Assembly (NCBI GenBank): GCA_027065125.1
Contig: JAMOOV010000056.1
Span: 1 to 53,550, forward strand
DNA: 53,550 nt
Origin: Campylobacterales bacterium
Lineage (GTDB): Bacteria; Campylobacterota; Campylobacteria; Campylobacterales; JALSKU01
Direction of reading: 5' to 3'
In this document: positions 1 through 9,592 of the stretch, in pieces
Layout of the letters: each line of letters opens with the position of its first letter
How positions within the stretch are numbered: the first letter of the stretch is position 1
The notes under the pieces: model-generated
Database searches by the model: none
What the model was told of the DNA's origin: nothing
The model's input: the letters and a program-made list of their open reading frames with translations, nothing else
Position numbers and translations under genes: made by a program

Positions 1-1
1 T

Positions 2-1921
2 CAAAGTTTTTTTGACCAGCCGGAAACCCAGGCACTTTATCCTCCGACAACTTCAAATAGAGACTTTATAAAATCAGTCTATCAAAATCTTTTCAATAGA
101 GAACCGGATAGTGGCGGATGGGATTATTGGGAAAACCAACTAAACATAGGAGCATTTTCTAAAAATAGATTTATAGAGGCGGTTATAAACGGAGCATTAG
201 GAGATGATGCTGTTATACTGTCCAATAAAACGGAAGTTGGATTATATTTTGTCAAAGAAAACTTAAGCAATACTCAAAATGCACAAGAGGTTATGAATAA
301 AATAACAGCGGATACTTCATCTGTAAGTATTGCAAAAAATACAATCAAAACTTATGCATCAGTAGATGCTGTATTGGATCTTGATGACTCTTGGAGCCAA
401 AAAAATATCTTCTCTTCGGATATTTTATATCCAAAAGGTATTGTTAAAGATAAAAATGGAGAGATATATCTATATTCGTCAACATCAAATAGCTCAAAAA
501 TAGCAAAGCTTACTAATGATAATAATTTAGATTTGGTTGCTAATATAAATAGAGATATGTCAGGATTGGGATTTCAATCAAATAGTAATAGATTTATATT
601 TACTACATCTATCACTTCACTTTATTCGATAGATGCAAATGGAAATCAGCAACTCTTAAAACTATTTGGAGTTTATGGGAATAAGATCGCTGTGGCTAAA
701 GATGATTCTTTCTATACCTGTTCCGGCTCTATGAACTCCGGAGTATATCATTATAGTAAAGATGGTGATGAGATAGAAAAGTTGGCAGAGGGTGTAAATA
801 TATGTAGCAGTATAACAATAGATAATAATGGGAGTGCATTGTATTATTCAAGTTCTTATGACGGAACTATAAATAAAATCAATTTAGAAACAAAAGAAAT
901 TAAAACTATAGCCACAAATTTAGGCATTGCAGGAACTTCCGAACCTATAACATTAGCATTTGACGATCAAAATCAACTTTATGTTTTTAATGCATATTTT
1001 GGTTTATATAGATATGAAAATGGAGATATTGTAAAAGTTATCGACTCTATAGGGGGTGCCGGAGATATAGTTTGGTCAAACAAAGATAATGCTTTTCTTA
1101 TGGGAGCAGGGGCTAGTGCTAATATTTTGTCTTATAATATAAAAAGTTTATATGCGAAAGATTTGACATTAAATTTAAATGCTTTTACTATAGCTCAGGC
1201 TGCCGATCAGACTATATTGATATGTAATAACAATCCTATAATACAAAAAGTAACATCTGGCGGATTTTTTGATTATATTGAGTTGAATTCAGACTGCACA
1301 CATCTCCAAACAGATCAATCTGGCAAGATATATGCCGGCACCAGGGAAGGGGAAATATATGTGATAGATACTCAAAACAAAAATGCTACACTATTTGCAA
1401 AAATAAATTCGAATTCTATAGTCCATCTTGCATTTGATAACTTAAGTAATTCCTTGATTTCTTTGCATGATATGGGCAATAGTGTTGTTGAAATTTGGAA
1501 AACACCTATAGATAATCCGAGTTTGTCGCAGAAGATATATACACTTTCTGATGTAGGGATTACAGATAATGCACCGGTAGCTACGGTAGACGATAGTGGC
1601 AATATTTATATATTGGAAATAAAAAAGAATAAGATATATAAACTAAATATAGATTCTAAAGAATTAGAAGAATTTTTTAATGCACCATTAGATAGTGCTG
1701 CAATAGTTGTTCCAGATATGATATATGTGCAAAGTGAAAATGGATTGCTGATTTCTACTATTGAGAATTATCAACTTATAAATATCAATTCAAAAATAAA
1801 AAGCACAGTAGCTGTTAATAATGGAAGTGTTGATAATTTTGCTATGCATATCAATACTGATGGAGAGATTGTAGCTATACACTCCGGGCAAGTATTTGAG
1901 ATGATAAAAAATAGAGAATAA
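2..1921 (+). CDS. DUF4214-domain protein with C-terminal beta-propeller/NHL-like repeats (5' partial)
   Basis: Frame of ORF 293..1921 is open to the window edge. Upstream translation DFIKSVYQNLFNREPDSGGWDYWENQLNIGAFSKNRFIEAVING is a DUF4214 signature. Downstream has repeated blade-like segments (GKIYAGTREGEIYVID, DDSGNIYILEIKKNKIYKL). Confidence 0.8.
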   Translation, partial: QSFFDQPETQALYPPTTSNRDFIKSVYQNLFNREPDSGGWDYWENQLNIGAFSKNRFIEAVINGALGDDAVILSNKTEVGLYFVKENLSNTQNAQEVMNKITADTSSVSIAKNTIKTYASVDAVLDLDDSWSQKNIFSSDILYPKGIVKDKNGEIYLYSSTSNSSKIAKLTNDNNLDLVANINRDMSGLGFQSNSNRFIFTTSITSLYSIDANGNQQLLKLFGVYGNKIAVAKDDSFYTCSGSMNSGVYHYSKDGDEIEKLAEGVNICSSITIDNNGSALYYSSSYDGTINKINLETKEIKTIATNLGIAGTSEPITLAFDDQNQLYVFNAYFGLYRYENGDIVKVIDSIGGAGDIVWSNKDNAFLMGAGASANILSYNIKSLYAKDLTLNLNAFTIAQAADQTILICNNNPIIQKVTSGGFFDYIELNSDCTHLQTDQSGKIYAGTREGEIYVIDTQNKNATLFAKINSNSIVHLAFDNLSNSLISLHDMGNSVVEIWKTPIDNPSLSQKIYTLSDVGITDNAPVATVDDSGNIYILEIKKNKIYKLNIDSKELEEFFNAPLDSAAIVVPDMIYVQSENGLLISTIENYQLININSKIKSTVAVNNGSVDNFAMHINTDGEIVAIHSGQVFEMIKNRE

Positions 1922-1932
1922 TGTGCACAAAA

Positions 1933-2194
1933 GGGTCAGGCACCTTTTCTAAAATAAAAGGCATCATCAACTTTATAATATCCCCAGAAAAAATAGATTA
2001 ATTTATTTTAGGTATCTACCATCATATATTTTATATTTTTAACATTTTCTTGCTTTTTTGGAGAGAAAGGGATCAGGGCTTGAATTTTGAATTTTAACCT
2101 CTTATAAATACTTTTGCCTCTTATATACTGCAATAAAACAGTATAGGAGTCAGACCCCAAAATTGCAGTTGACTATCGACCATCGACTATCGAC
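1933..2194. repeat. Cluster of REP-like/transposase-associated motifs and short repeats
   Basis: gggtcaggcacc (1933-1944), gggatcagggcttg (2069-2082), ggagtcagacccc (2146-2158), inverted repeat TATACTG/CAGTATA (2124-2145), and gactatcgac-catc-gactatcgac (2171-2194). Confidence 0.4.
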
Positions 2195-2259
2195 TTCCAT
2201 TCATTCCCTTTTTACACTTTTTGCCATATAATAACTTATGGCAAAAATAGATGAAATAA

Positions 2260-2484
2260 AAGAATTTAAGTACCAATCCTGTAGAATCATTAAATTCAAA
2301 TATCAAGAGGAAAATTAAATCCAAAGGCTCTTTTCCTACTATGGAATCGGCTTTTAAAATGCTCTATCTTTCTACTCAGCAGGTACAGACAAAATGGGAT
2401 AAAACAAAGGTTAGAAATTGGAGTGAAATTTATCCTCAACTTTGCATATTTTTTCAAGATATTATGATAAAATATACAAATTGA
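2260..2484 (+). pseudogene. IS256 (mutator) family transposase C-terminal remnant
   Basis: Frame reads KNLSTNPVESLNSNIKRKIKSKGSFPTMESAFKMLYLSTQQVQTKWDKTKVRNWSEIYPQLCIFFQ*, typical of the IS256 transposase C-terminus (TNxxESLNxxIR...KGSFP...LLYL). A stop lies upstream and there is no N-terminal catalytic part. Confidence 0.75.
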
Positions 2485-2555
2485 GGATATAGGGTTAGAG
2501 GTGGTTTGCTGTCCTTGTAGCTTATCACAACTTTAATAAAATCATAACAATATTT

Positions 2556-3044
2556 TTACATAAGTGATGAAAGTTTTCTAACCTTAAATATGACCCTATT
2601 TTTTATCTTGTAAAAAACGGTAATATAGTCTCCCTTTTCAAAGATCAAAAAATCTATACAATCTTTTAAGACCGGCAAAACTCTTGCATTTTCAAGATCT
2701 TGACTTGTCATATCGCGAGTTAGTTTTTTATAAGATTCGATTCTATAAAGAGTTTTATCTTTTAATTTATACACAACATAAGGATTGGATAGTGCATAGA
2801 GAGAATTTTTCGTTTGAAATATATATATCTTTTTATCATTATCTTTAAAAATCTTTTTTGCATACATCAAATCTTCATAAAATAGCTTTTTTGACATTAA
2901 AACTTTATGATACTCTCTATACTCTTTGATAGATCTCTTCTCTTTTTTATTGATACCGTTTATTACTCCATATAGCAATGTAATAGCCAAAGCAAATACT
3001 ATGACAGCTATAACCAATTCTATAAGTGTAAAAGCTTTTTTCAT
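2556..3044 (-). CDS. T2SS minor pseudopilin, GspJ-like
   Basis: N-terminal prepilin motif MKKAFTLIELVIAVIVFALAITLLYG; last gene of the gsp operon. Confidence 0.65.
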   Translation of the reverse strand: MKKAFTLIELVIAVIVFALAITLLYGVINGINKKEKRSIKEYREYHKVLMSKKLFYEDLMYAKKIFKDNDKKIYIFQTKNSLYALSNPYVVYKLKDKTLYRIESYKKLTRDMTSQDLENARVLPVLKDCIDFLIFEKGDYITVFYKIKNRVIFKVRKLSSLM

Positions 3045-3469
3045 TCTCTAAAAACCCTAAAAAATGAAACCGAATACCCCTCTCTATTTCTAAAATTCTC
3101 TTTATATATGGAGAAAATTATCCCTTTACTGTTTTTGCTATTTTGCAAATCATCATCACTTTCATTTTCATCGAAAGTTTTTATTAACTTTGAGCTATAC
3201 TCAATCTCATTTTTAAAAAATTTTTTATCGCTATCTTTTATCTTATAATTTTTTATATTATCATAAACATCAATACTTTTTTTATCTTTTTGAACTTTTA
3301 GATTGTTAGAAATTAAAGAAACCGTATCGCTTAAAAATTCCACATGATGCACATGTCGTATCAAAGTATTGTCACCGGATACTATCTTAAGAGCCGATGT
3401 AACAAGTAAAGATATGATCATAACGGCTATAAGTACCTCCATTAGTGTGAAAGCACCTCTGCTATTCAT
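3041..3469 (-). CDS. T2SS minor pseudopilin, GspI-like
   Basis: Prepilin motif MNSRGAFTLMEVLIAVMIISLLVTSALK. The internal Met start (3469) gives a short overlap with the gspE stop; the ORF itself extends to 3508. Confidence 0.65.
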   Translation of the reverse strand: MNSRGAFTLMEVLIAVMIISLLVTSALKIVSGDNTLIRHVHHVEFLSDTVSLISNNLKVQKDKKSIDVYDNIKNYKIKDSDKKFFKNEIEYSSKLIKTFDENESDDDLQNSKNSKGIIFSIYKENFRNREGYSVSFFRVFRE

Positions 3470-4985
3470 CCAATCCGATCCTAACCGCTTCGTCAAGTGA
3501 TGTTTCACCTTTTGTTAATAACTCTTTTAGTTCGTCACTCAACAATATCAATCCACTCTTTTTCGCAAAATTCCTAATCTCATGATCATTCATAGTCTTT
3601 TTAAACAACTCTTTTAATTTATCATCTATGTCTAAAAATTCACCTATAACTTTTCTGCCGATATAGCCGGTGTAGTTGCACTCTCTACAACCTTTGGCTC
3701 GATAATAGATATGATCTTTAGGCAAACCATAAGAGTCCACATAGGTATGGGCTATCTCATCTTTCTCTTTACAGTGTGGGCAAAGCATTCTAACAAGTCT
3801 TTGGGAAAGAATTCCCAAAACCGACGAAGATATCAAAAAGGGTTCTATACCCATATCATGAAGTCTTGTTATGGTGGCTGTTGAGTTATTGGTGTGGAGT
3901 GTTGAGAGTACCAAGTGACCCGTAAGTGCGGCTCGTACGGCTATTTGTGCCGTCTCCTCATCTCTTATCTCGCCGATCATAATGATATCGGGATCTTGCC
4001 TGAGGATCGATCTTAAAGCGGTTGCAAATGTCAAACCCACCTTTTCATTGATTTGTATCTGATTTATATTGTCCGCTTTATATTCCACCGGATCTTCTAC
4101 GGTTATAACATTTTGAGTCGGAGTGGCGATTTGTTGCAAAAAGGCATGTAAAGTGGTCGATTTCCCGCTTCCGGTAGGACCCGTTACAAGTATGATACCG
4201 TGGGAGTGGTTTAATAACTTTTTAAAATGTTTGGATATATTTTTGCTAAATCCAAGATCGTCTATGTGAGGTATATCCTCGCTCTGCATCAATATCCTCA
4301 TAACTACCTTTTCACCATAGTAGGTAGGAAGTATGGAAACCCTGACATCAAGGGTTTTGCCCGATATCTTCACCTGTGTTCTTCCGTCTTGAGGTATCCT
4401 TTTTTCCGAAATGTCAAGGTTAGATATAACTTTTATACGACTTATGATAAGATTTACAATCCTTAAATCCAAATCAGCATTTTTTGTCAATACACCATCA
4501 ATCCTAAATCTAACCTCACCTCTTTTTTCATGTGTTTCTATATGTATATCACTTGCTCTTTTTTTAATAGCTTGGTAAAAAAGCGAATTTACAAATTTGA
4601 TAATAGGAGCAGACTCTTCGGAAGATAAAATATCGGAAGATGTTCTTAAAAACTCGGTCAAAGAAAACTCTTCATCAACCGTTTCTTCATCGCTCTCCTC
4701 TTGCATATGAGCTATCTCTTTATCGGCTTTAAGCTCCAAGAAACGGTTATATAGTCTCTCATAAGATTCTTTGTCAAGTACCTTAAAACCGTAATGTTTG
4801 TCTATTTTAGATAAAAATCCAAGAGATTGAGAAAGATACTCAATAGATCCAAAAGCATAAACTTCATCTTCTATTTTAGAAAAAAGAAGATAATTTTTTA
4901 AAGATTTTGGTATATCAACATTTTCTGGCTCAACAGGAGCAAGATTTATATCGTGATAAAGCTCTATTTTTAAGGAAGAATTCAT
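3462..4985 (-). CDS. gspE: T2SS ATPase GspE
   Basis: Walker A GPTGSGKSTTLHAFL, Asp box/Walker B DPDIIMIGEIRDEETAQIAVRAALTGHLVLSTLHTN, CxxC...CxxC zinc motif (CPHCKE...CRECNYTGYIGR). Confidence 0.93.
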   Translation of the reverse strand: MNSSLKIELYHDINLAPVEPENVDIPKSLKNYLLFSKIEDEVYAFGSIEYLSQSLGFLSKIDKHYGFKVLDKESYERLYNRFLELKADKEIAHMQEESDEETVDEEFSLTEFLRTSSDILSSEESAPIIKFVNSLFYQAIKKRASDIHIETHEKRGEVRFRIDGVLTKNADLDLRIVNLIISRIKVISNLDISEKRIPQDGRTQVKISGKTLDVRVSILPTYYGEKVVMRILMQSEDIPHIDDLGFSKNISKHFKKLLNHSHGIILVTGPTGSGKSTTLHAFLQQIATPTQNVITVEDPVEYKADNINQIQINEKVGLTFATALRSILRQDPDIIMIGEIRDEETAQIAVRAALTGHLVLSTLHTNNSTATITRLHDMGIEPFLISSSVLGILSQRLVRMLCPHCKEKDEIAHTYVDSYGLPKDHIYYRAKGCRECNYTGYIGRKVIGEFLDIDDKLKELFKKTMNDHEIRNFAKKSGLILLSDELKELLTKGETSLDEAVRIGLDE

Positions 4986-4987
4986 AG

Positions 4988-6919
4988 TTATCTATCTCTA
5001 AAACCTGAAAAAAACGGATCTTCCGAAATATTTTCACCGGAAGGAGAGCTTTTTGTCGAAGTCTCTTTTTTAACTCTGCCCTCAATCTTTTTAAACATTT
5101 TTTTATTGTATTGTTCTTGCATCTGTCCATAAACTGCAAGAAAATGCTGAAGTTTGCCAAGACTTGAGCTTTTTTCGATAATATAGGGAGTTAAAATAAT
5201 TGCTATACTCTTTTTTTCATTTGTATCGTATTTGTGTCTAAAAAGTCCTCCAAGAAGAGGTATATCTCCAAAAAGAGGAATTTTTTGTTTTTGTAGGGTT
5301 TCTCTTGTTTCTATAAGACCTCCTATAATGATGCTTTCTCCATTACTAACTATAACTTGAGTTTTAACCTCCTGTTTTGTCGTAGTAGGTCTATCGGCAT
5401 TTGTATTTGTATCGCCCTGATCAACATTTTCCAAAATGGTATTGACTTGCAAAGCAACTTTATCTTTGCTTGCAACTCTTGGTTTAACTTTTAAAGTCAA
5501 ACCTATATCTTCTCTTTGATAATTCGTCGTTGTTCCGCTTGAATTTGTCGTTTTTCCAACAAGAAAAGACTTATTTTTTCCTACATATATAGATGATGCA
5601 AGGTTGTTAACACATAAAACGGAGGGGTTGGAGATAGTTTTAGAAGCACCATTACTTTCTAAAAATGATATCGCTGCACCAAGAGCGAGATTGATAGATA
5701 GATTATTAGTATCCACTAAATCATCGAGCTTGATACCATCCGGTAAAACCAAAGCAGAAGATCCAAAATTGCTTGCAAATGTTAAGATGGAAGATGATGA
5801 GCCAGTTCCACCTCCCAAACCATACTTTATACCAACTTGTTTGGCTTTACTATCGCTTATCTCGATAATTTTTGCTTGAACATATACTTGATACTTCTCT
5901 TTATCAAGTTCTATTAAAGTCATCTTTATGGGTTCAATAACTTCGGGGTTTCCTATAAGTATGATAGCATTTATCTCCTTGCTGTAGGAGATGCTTGGCT
6001 TTTCGGAGTGATCTTTATATTTTCTTTTTGCTATAATCTGAGAAAGAGTTTGATATGCCGATTTTGCATCTATATTTTTTAGAGAGATGATTTTAGTCAC
6101 CTCCTCCTCTTTAATCTTTTCTTTATCAAGTTTAACAAGCTCTTTTTTTAACTTCTGCACATTTTTTTTCAATCCTATTAAGATTAAACCGTTAAGCTCT
6201 TTGTTTTGCAATATTTGTATCCTATTGTAAGCAATAGTTTGATTAAATAGAGCCTTAGATATGGATCTTGCTTGAGTAAGCATATCGGAAAGTTTGGCAT
6301 ATTTTAACTCTAAAAATTCCACGACTTTTTCTCTATTTTTTTCAATTAGAGAGATTATCTTCTCTATTGTTTTTATATTTTTAGGATAATCACTTACAAG
6401 AAGAGTATTATTCTCTTTTATGGTTACAATTCTTCCTGTTTTTGACAAATACTGTCTTACCTTTATTGACAAAATCGAAACTTGAGAATTATTTACGGCT
6501 ATCTGCTTTGTTATCATTTCTCCTCTACCAGAAATATAATCTTTGGGTTTATACACTTTTAAGTTATTTCTCGTTGCTTCTATCAGTCTGACAATCTTTA
6601 GAAAATTTCCATCTTTGACAACAGTATATCCTTTCGTTGAAAGCACATTTAAAAGTATCTCAAATATTTCGTCTTTATAGACGGGCGAGGAGGATATGAA
6701 ACTAATTTTTCCTTTTATTTGGGTAGGTATCAAGATATTTTTCTTCTCTATCTTAGAAAAAAGCTCTATTAATTTTTTTATTTCAATATTTGATAAGGAT
6801 ATCTTTACCGGCTCTTTGTGTTGCATATTTTTTGCAGCAAAAACATCCGAACAAAACGGCAATACAACCATTATCGCTATCAATATCAATTTTTTAATAT
6901 TAAAAAAGTTCATACTCAA
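4988..6919 (-). CDS. gspD: T2SS secretin GspD
   Basis: Signal peptide, repeated N-domains (ISLKNIDAKSAYQTLSQII), secretin C-domain (VIVSNGESIIIGGLIETRETLQKQKIPLFGDIPLLGGLFRHK). Confidence 0.93.
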   Translation of the reverse strand: MSMNFFNIKKLILIAIMVVLPFCSDVFAAKNMQHKEPVKISLSNIEIKKLIELFSKIEKKNILIPTQIKGKISFISSSPVYKDEIFEILLNVLSTKGYTVVKDGNFLKIVRLIEATRNNLKVYKPKDYISGRGEMITKQIAVNNSQVSILSIKVRQYLSKTGRIVTIKENNTLLVSDYPKNIKTIEKIISLIEKNREKVVEFLELKYAKLSDMLTQARSISKALFNQTIAYNRIQILQNKELNGLILIGLKKNVQKLKKELVKLDKEKIKEEEVTKIISLKNIDAKSAYQTLSQIIAKRKYKDHSEKPSISYSKEINAIILIGNPEVIEPIKMTLIELDKEKYQVYVQAKIIEISDSKAKQVGIKYGLGGGTGSSSSILTFASNFGSSALVLPDGIKLDDLVDTNNLSINLALGAAISFLESNGASKTISNPSVLCVNNLASSIYVGKNKSFLVGKTTNSSGTTTNYQREDIGLTLKVKPRVASKDKVALQVNTILENVDQGDTNTNADRPTTTKQEVKTQVIVSNGESIIIGGLIETRETLQKQKIPLFGDIPLLGGLFRHKYDTNEKKSIAIILTPYIIEKSSSLGKLQHFLAVYGQMQEQYNKKMFKKIEGRVKKETSTKSSPSGENISEDPFFSGFRDR

Positions 6920-7706
6920 TTTCCTTTTCCTTATTGTTTCTGATAACGGTCAATCTCAACAGATACAACTCTCTTTTTTTGATTTTTTCATAATAGACAA
7001 AAGCATCTGCATAGCTTTTTAGAGGTCTATCATCTATTTTTACAATTTTATCATTTTTCTTTAGACCTATTTTTGAAAATATAGAACCTTTTTTTATCCA
7101 TTTAATGATAAAACCGTCCCATTTGCCATTTTTTCTCGCATCATCGATCTTAATCTCTTTCCATATTTTATCAAAATTATTTGCATATTTGTAAACTTCC
7201 TCTTTTTTAAGTATGACCGAACCCTTCTCTTGTATAATGTTGACAATGTGAGTGTCATCAATATTCGTCTTTTTAAAAGCCAAAGTATAAAGTTTGCCAT
7301 TTTTTTTCAAAATTACACTTTTGGGATATATCTTGATCAATTTATATCCGTTAAAAAACTCATTTTTGCCGACGATTTTATTTTCATTTTTCTTGTTTTT
7401 AAGTGCGATTATCGCAAAAGAGTTTTCTTTGCTTATAAACACTCCCTCCAAAATCATATCTTTTACCAAAAGAGTCGGTTTTTTTACAATCTTAGGCGAA
7501 TTGGTCTTGACCTTATACGACATCCCAAATGCTCTTTTAATCTCGGTTTTTACATATTTTATCGATCTATTTGTCACACCCTCTTCAAAAACGGCACTCT
7601 TTGGCAATATAAAACCAAGATATAAAGATATGGCTTTGGCTATAAATATCATCCACAAAAGAAGATAAAAACAGTTCAATAAAAATCCGTTAAAAAGTTT
7701 TGACAT
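6900..7706 (-). CDS. T2SS inner-membrane protein GspC-like with C-terminal PDZ domain
   Basis: N-terminal TM helix and C-terminal PDZ-like segment (IKKGSIFSKIGLKKNDKIVKIDDRPLKSYADAFVYYEKI), directly upstream of gspD. Confidence 0.75.
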   Translation of the reverse strand: MSKLFNGFLLNCFYLLLWMIFIAKAISLYLGFILPKSAVFEEGVTNRSIKYVKTEIKRAFGMSYKVKTNSPKIVKKPTLLVKDMILEGVFISKENSFAIIALKNKKNENKIVGKNEFFNGYKLIKIYPKSVILKKNGKLYTLAFKKTNIDDTHIVNIIQEKGSVILKKEEVYKYANNFDKIWKEIKIDDARKNGKWDGFIIKWIKKGSIFSKIGLKKNDKIVKIDDRPLKSYADAFVYYEKIKKRELYLLRLTVIRNNKEKEIEYELF

Positions 7707-8229
7707 ATCTATATCCCGTTTTTACTTTTTTAAACTCTCTTAATGTCCTTGAAAATCTTCTTTTCATTATTTTTGAGGGCTCTAAATCTATCACTACCTT
7801 TCTATGAAGCACATCAATAAATCCGTGTGCATTACCCATATCTCCTTTTGCCTCAATCTCTATCTTATATCCGCACAAAGGAGACCAATATAGAGTGGCC
7901 TTTTCTATTTTACTCGGAAACATATCGGATAAAACTTCACTCAATTTTATATTTTTTATCTTCACTTTATTTATAAAAATAAGAGGAAAAACCTCTATCT
8001 TTTTAGATGTAGCTACATTCAATTTGTCGTATTTTAATGAATTGTCTTCCAGTAAAAATTCATATCCCTTGTCTTTATAACCTTTTGAATTTAAAGATAT
8101 ATAATATTTTTCAAGTTTTTGTTGGGTATAAAACCATATCTGTTTTTTGGGTAAAAAATATACAACAATCTCCAAAAAAAGTACAATGCACAATATAAAA
8201 TACATAATTTTGGAAAAAAATCTTATCAT
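7690..8229 (-). CDS. T2SS GspN-like protein
   Basis: Single N-terminal TM; position between GspM-like and GspC-like genes; segment SPLCGYKIEIEAKGDMGNAHGFIDV. Confidence 0.45.
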   Translation of the reverse strand: MIRFFSKIMYFILCIVLFLEIVVYFLPKKQIWFYTQQKLEKYYISLNSKGYKDKGYEFLLEDNSLKYDKLNVATSKKIEVFPLIFINKVKIKNIKLSEVLSDMFPSKIEKATLYWSPLCGYKIEIEAKGDMGNAHGFIDVLHRKVVIDLEPSKIMKRRFSRTLREFKKVKTGYRYVKTF

Positions 8230-8633
8230 TTTTCCACCTTTACAACAATATCAAGGTGAGAATTATCTGCTCTTTCAATATTTAAATTTGCTATTTTAAA
8301 GTTTTGATTTAGTATAAGTGATAAGATATATTTGGCATCAAAAGGTGTTACTTTGGAAAAAGATAATTGCAGAGTATTTGATTTTTCTCTTTTATCATAA
8401 TTTATCTTTTTTGACCTCAAATTTCTTAACAATCTCTTTATATTTTTTTTATAAAATTTAGGATTTTCCCACATTTTCTTGTATGAGACTATCTCTTTGG
8501 CTATATTTTCATCCACTTTTATTTTTTTATTGAGTGTATCTCTCGTGTTTATCTCTTTTGATTTTAAAGTAGCAAAAAATATCCAAAAAGATAATAATAT
8601 AGCCAATATCATTAGAGGATTGATATGCTTCAT
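8226..8633 (-). CDS. T2SS GspM-like protein
   Basis: Small bitopic protein (N-terminal TM, ferredoxin-like C-terminus); 4-nt overlaps with both neighbours in the gsp operon. Confidence 0.45.
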   Translation of the reverse strand: MKHINPLMILAILLSFWIFFATLKSKEINTRDTLNKKIKVDENIAKEIVSYKKMWENPKFYKKNIKRLLRNLRSKKINYDKREKSNTLQLSFSKVTPFDAKYILSLILNQNFKIANLNIERADNSHLDIVVKVEK

Positions 8634-9592
8634 ATGGATATCCTTATATCGGCCACAGAATTTTTAACCACAATTTTTTTAATCGTTATCAAATCGGAAA
8701 ATTTTAATAAATAGTTCTTGAACTTTTTCGCCCTTAAGTTATTTAAAAGTTTTATCTTTATATTTGCCCTGTTTTTAGATATATTCAGCTTCGCTATATA
8801 CTCTCCCTTTAAAAACGGAGCTTTAAATAGTATGTTTGCTAACTCTCTTATCTTCTCTTGCTCTAAATTTTTTTTCTTTAAAGATGACAGTATGGCTTGA
8901 TTTTGAAAAGATGTTGGAGGAAGAGAGTATTTGGAAAATATTTTAGATCCGCTATTTTCTAAATTTTTATTTTCTCTCCAAACCTTTAAAGCTTCAGTAG
9001 CTTCTACGAATACTATCAAAAATAGAGGAATCATTATCTTTTTAACTATTTTTTCATCGACAATACTGGCATACTTTTTTAACACTACACCATCTTTGAA
9101 TGATACTTTATCTTTTAGGGCATCACTCAAAGTGATACTATCTTTTTCTACAAAATCAGCTGGAATGCGAGAAATAACTCCGTCGATACCAACCAAGATA
9201 TAACCATTTTTAAGATCTACTGCACTATCCTCCACAAAAACATTTTGTGCAAAATATATCTTATCGACATCCGATATATCAATACCATTTTTTTTTAAAG
9301 ATTCGAGAATAACTTTATCATCATAAGCAAAGAGCCAAGACAGATCATTTTTTTTTATAACATAGTAGCTAAGATCATCGGTATTTGTAAACTCTTCAAA
9401 TATGGAAGGGAGATACTCTTTAACTTGAAAATTAAATTTTACAGGTAGCTTTTTTTTGACAAACCAATAAAATGACGGAGTCAATACGATATCTATCTTG
9501 CCTTCGACAAAAGAGCCTTCGTTTACAATCCCCTCTTTATCCAGTAACAATACATTTTTTCTTTTACTTTTAGAGAGCCATTGAAACATCAA
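8630..9592 (-). CDS. T2SS GspL-like protein
   Basis: Cytoplasmic N-terminal region, one central TM (IMIPLFLIVFVEATEAL) and a C-terminal periplasmic domain; operon position after GspK-like. Confidence 0.5.
   Translation of the reverse strand: MMFQWLSKSKRKNVLLLDKEGIVNEGSFVEGKIDIVLTPSFYWFVKKKLPVKFNFQVKEYLPSIFEEFTNTDDLSYYVIKKNDLSWLFAYDDKVILESLKKNGIDISDVDKIYFAQNVFVEDSAVDLKNGYILVGIDGVISRIPADFVEKDSITLSDALKDKVSFKDGVVLKKYASIVDEKIVKKIMIPLFLIVFVEATEALKVWRENKNLENSGSKIFSKYSLPPTSFQNQAILSSLKKKNLEQEKIRELANILFKAPFLKGEYIAKLNISKNRANIKIKLLNNLRAKKFKNYLLKFSDLITIKKIVVKNSVADIRISI

Noticed and set aside
2171-2194. gactatcgac-catc-gactatcgac as a possible CRISPR or iteron array
   Set aside because: Only two 10-bp copies, no regular spacers, no cas or rep genes nearby.
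7230-7668. Two overlapping plus-strand ORFs (131 and 124 aa)
   Set aside because: Antisense to the GspC-like gene; hydrophobic shadow translation of Lys-rich sequence.
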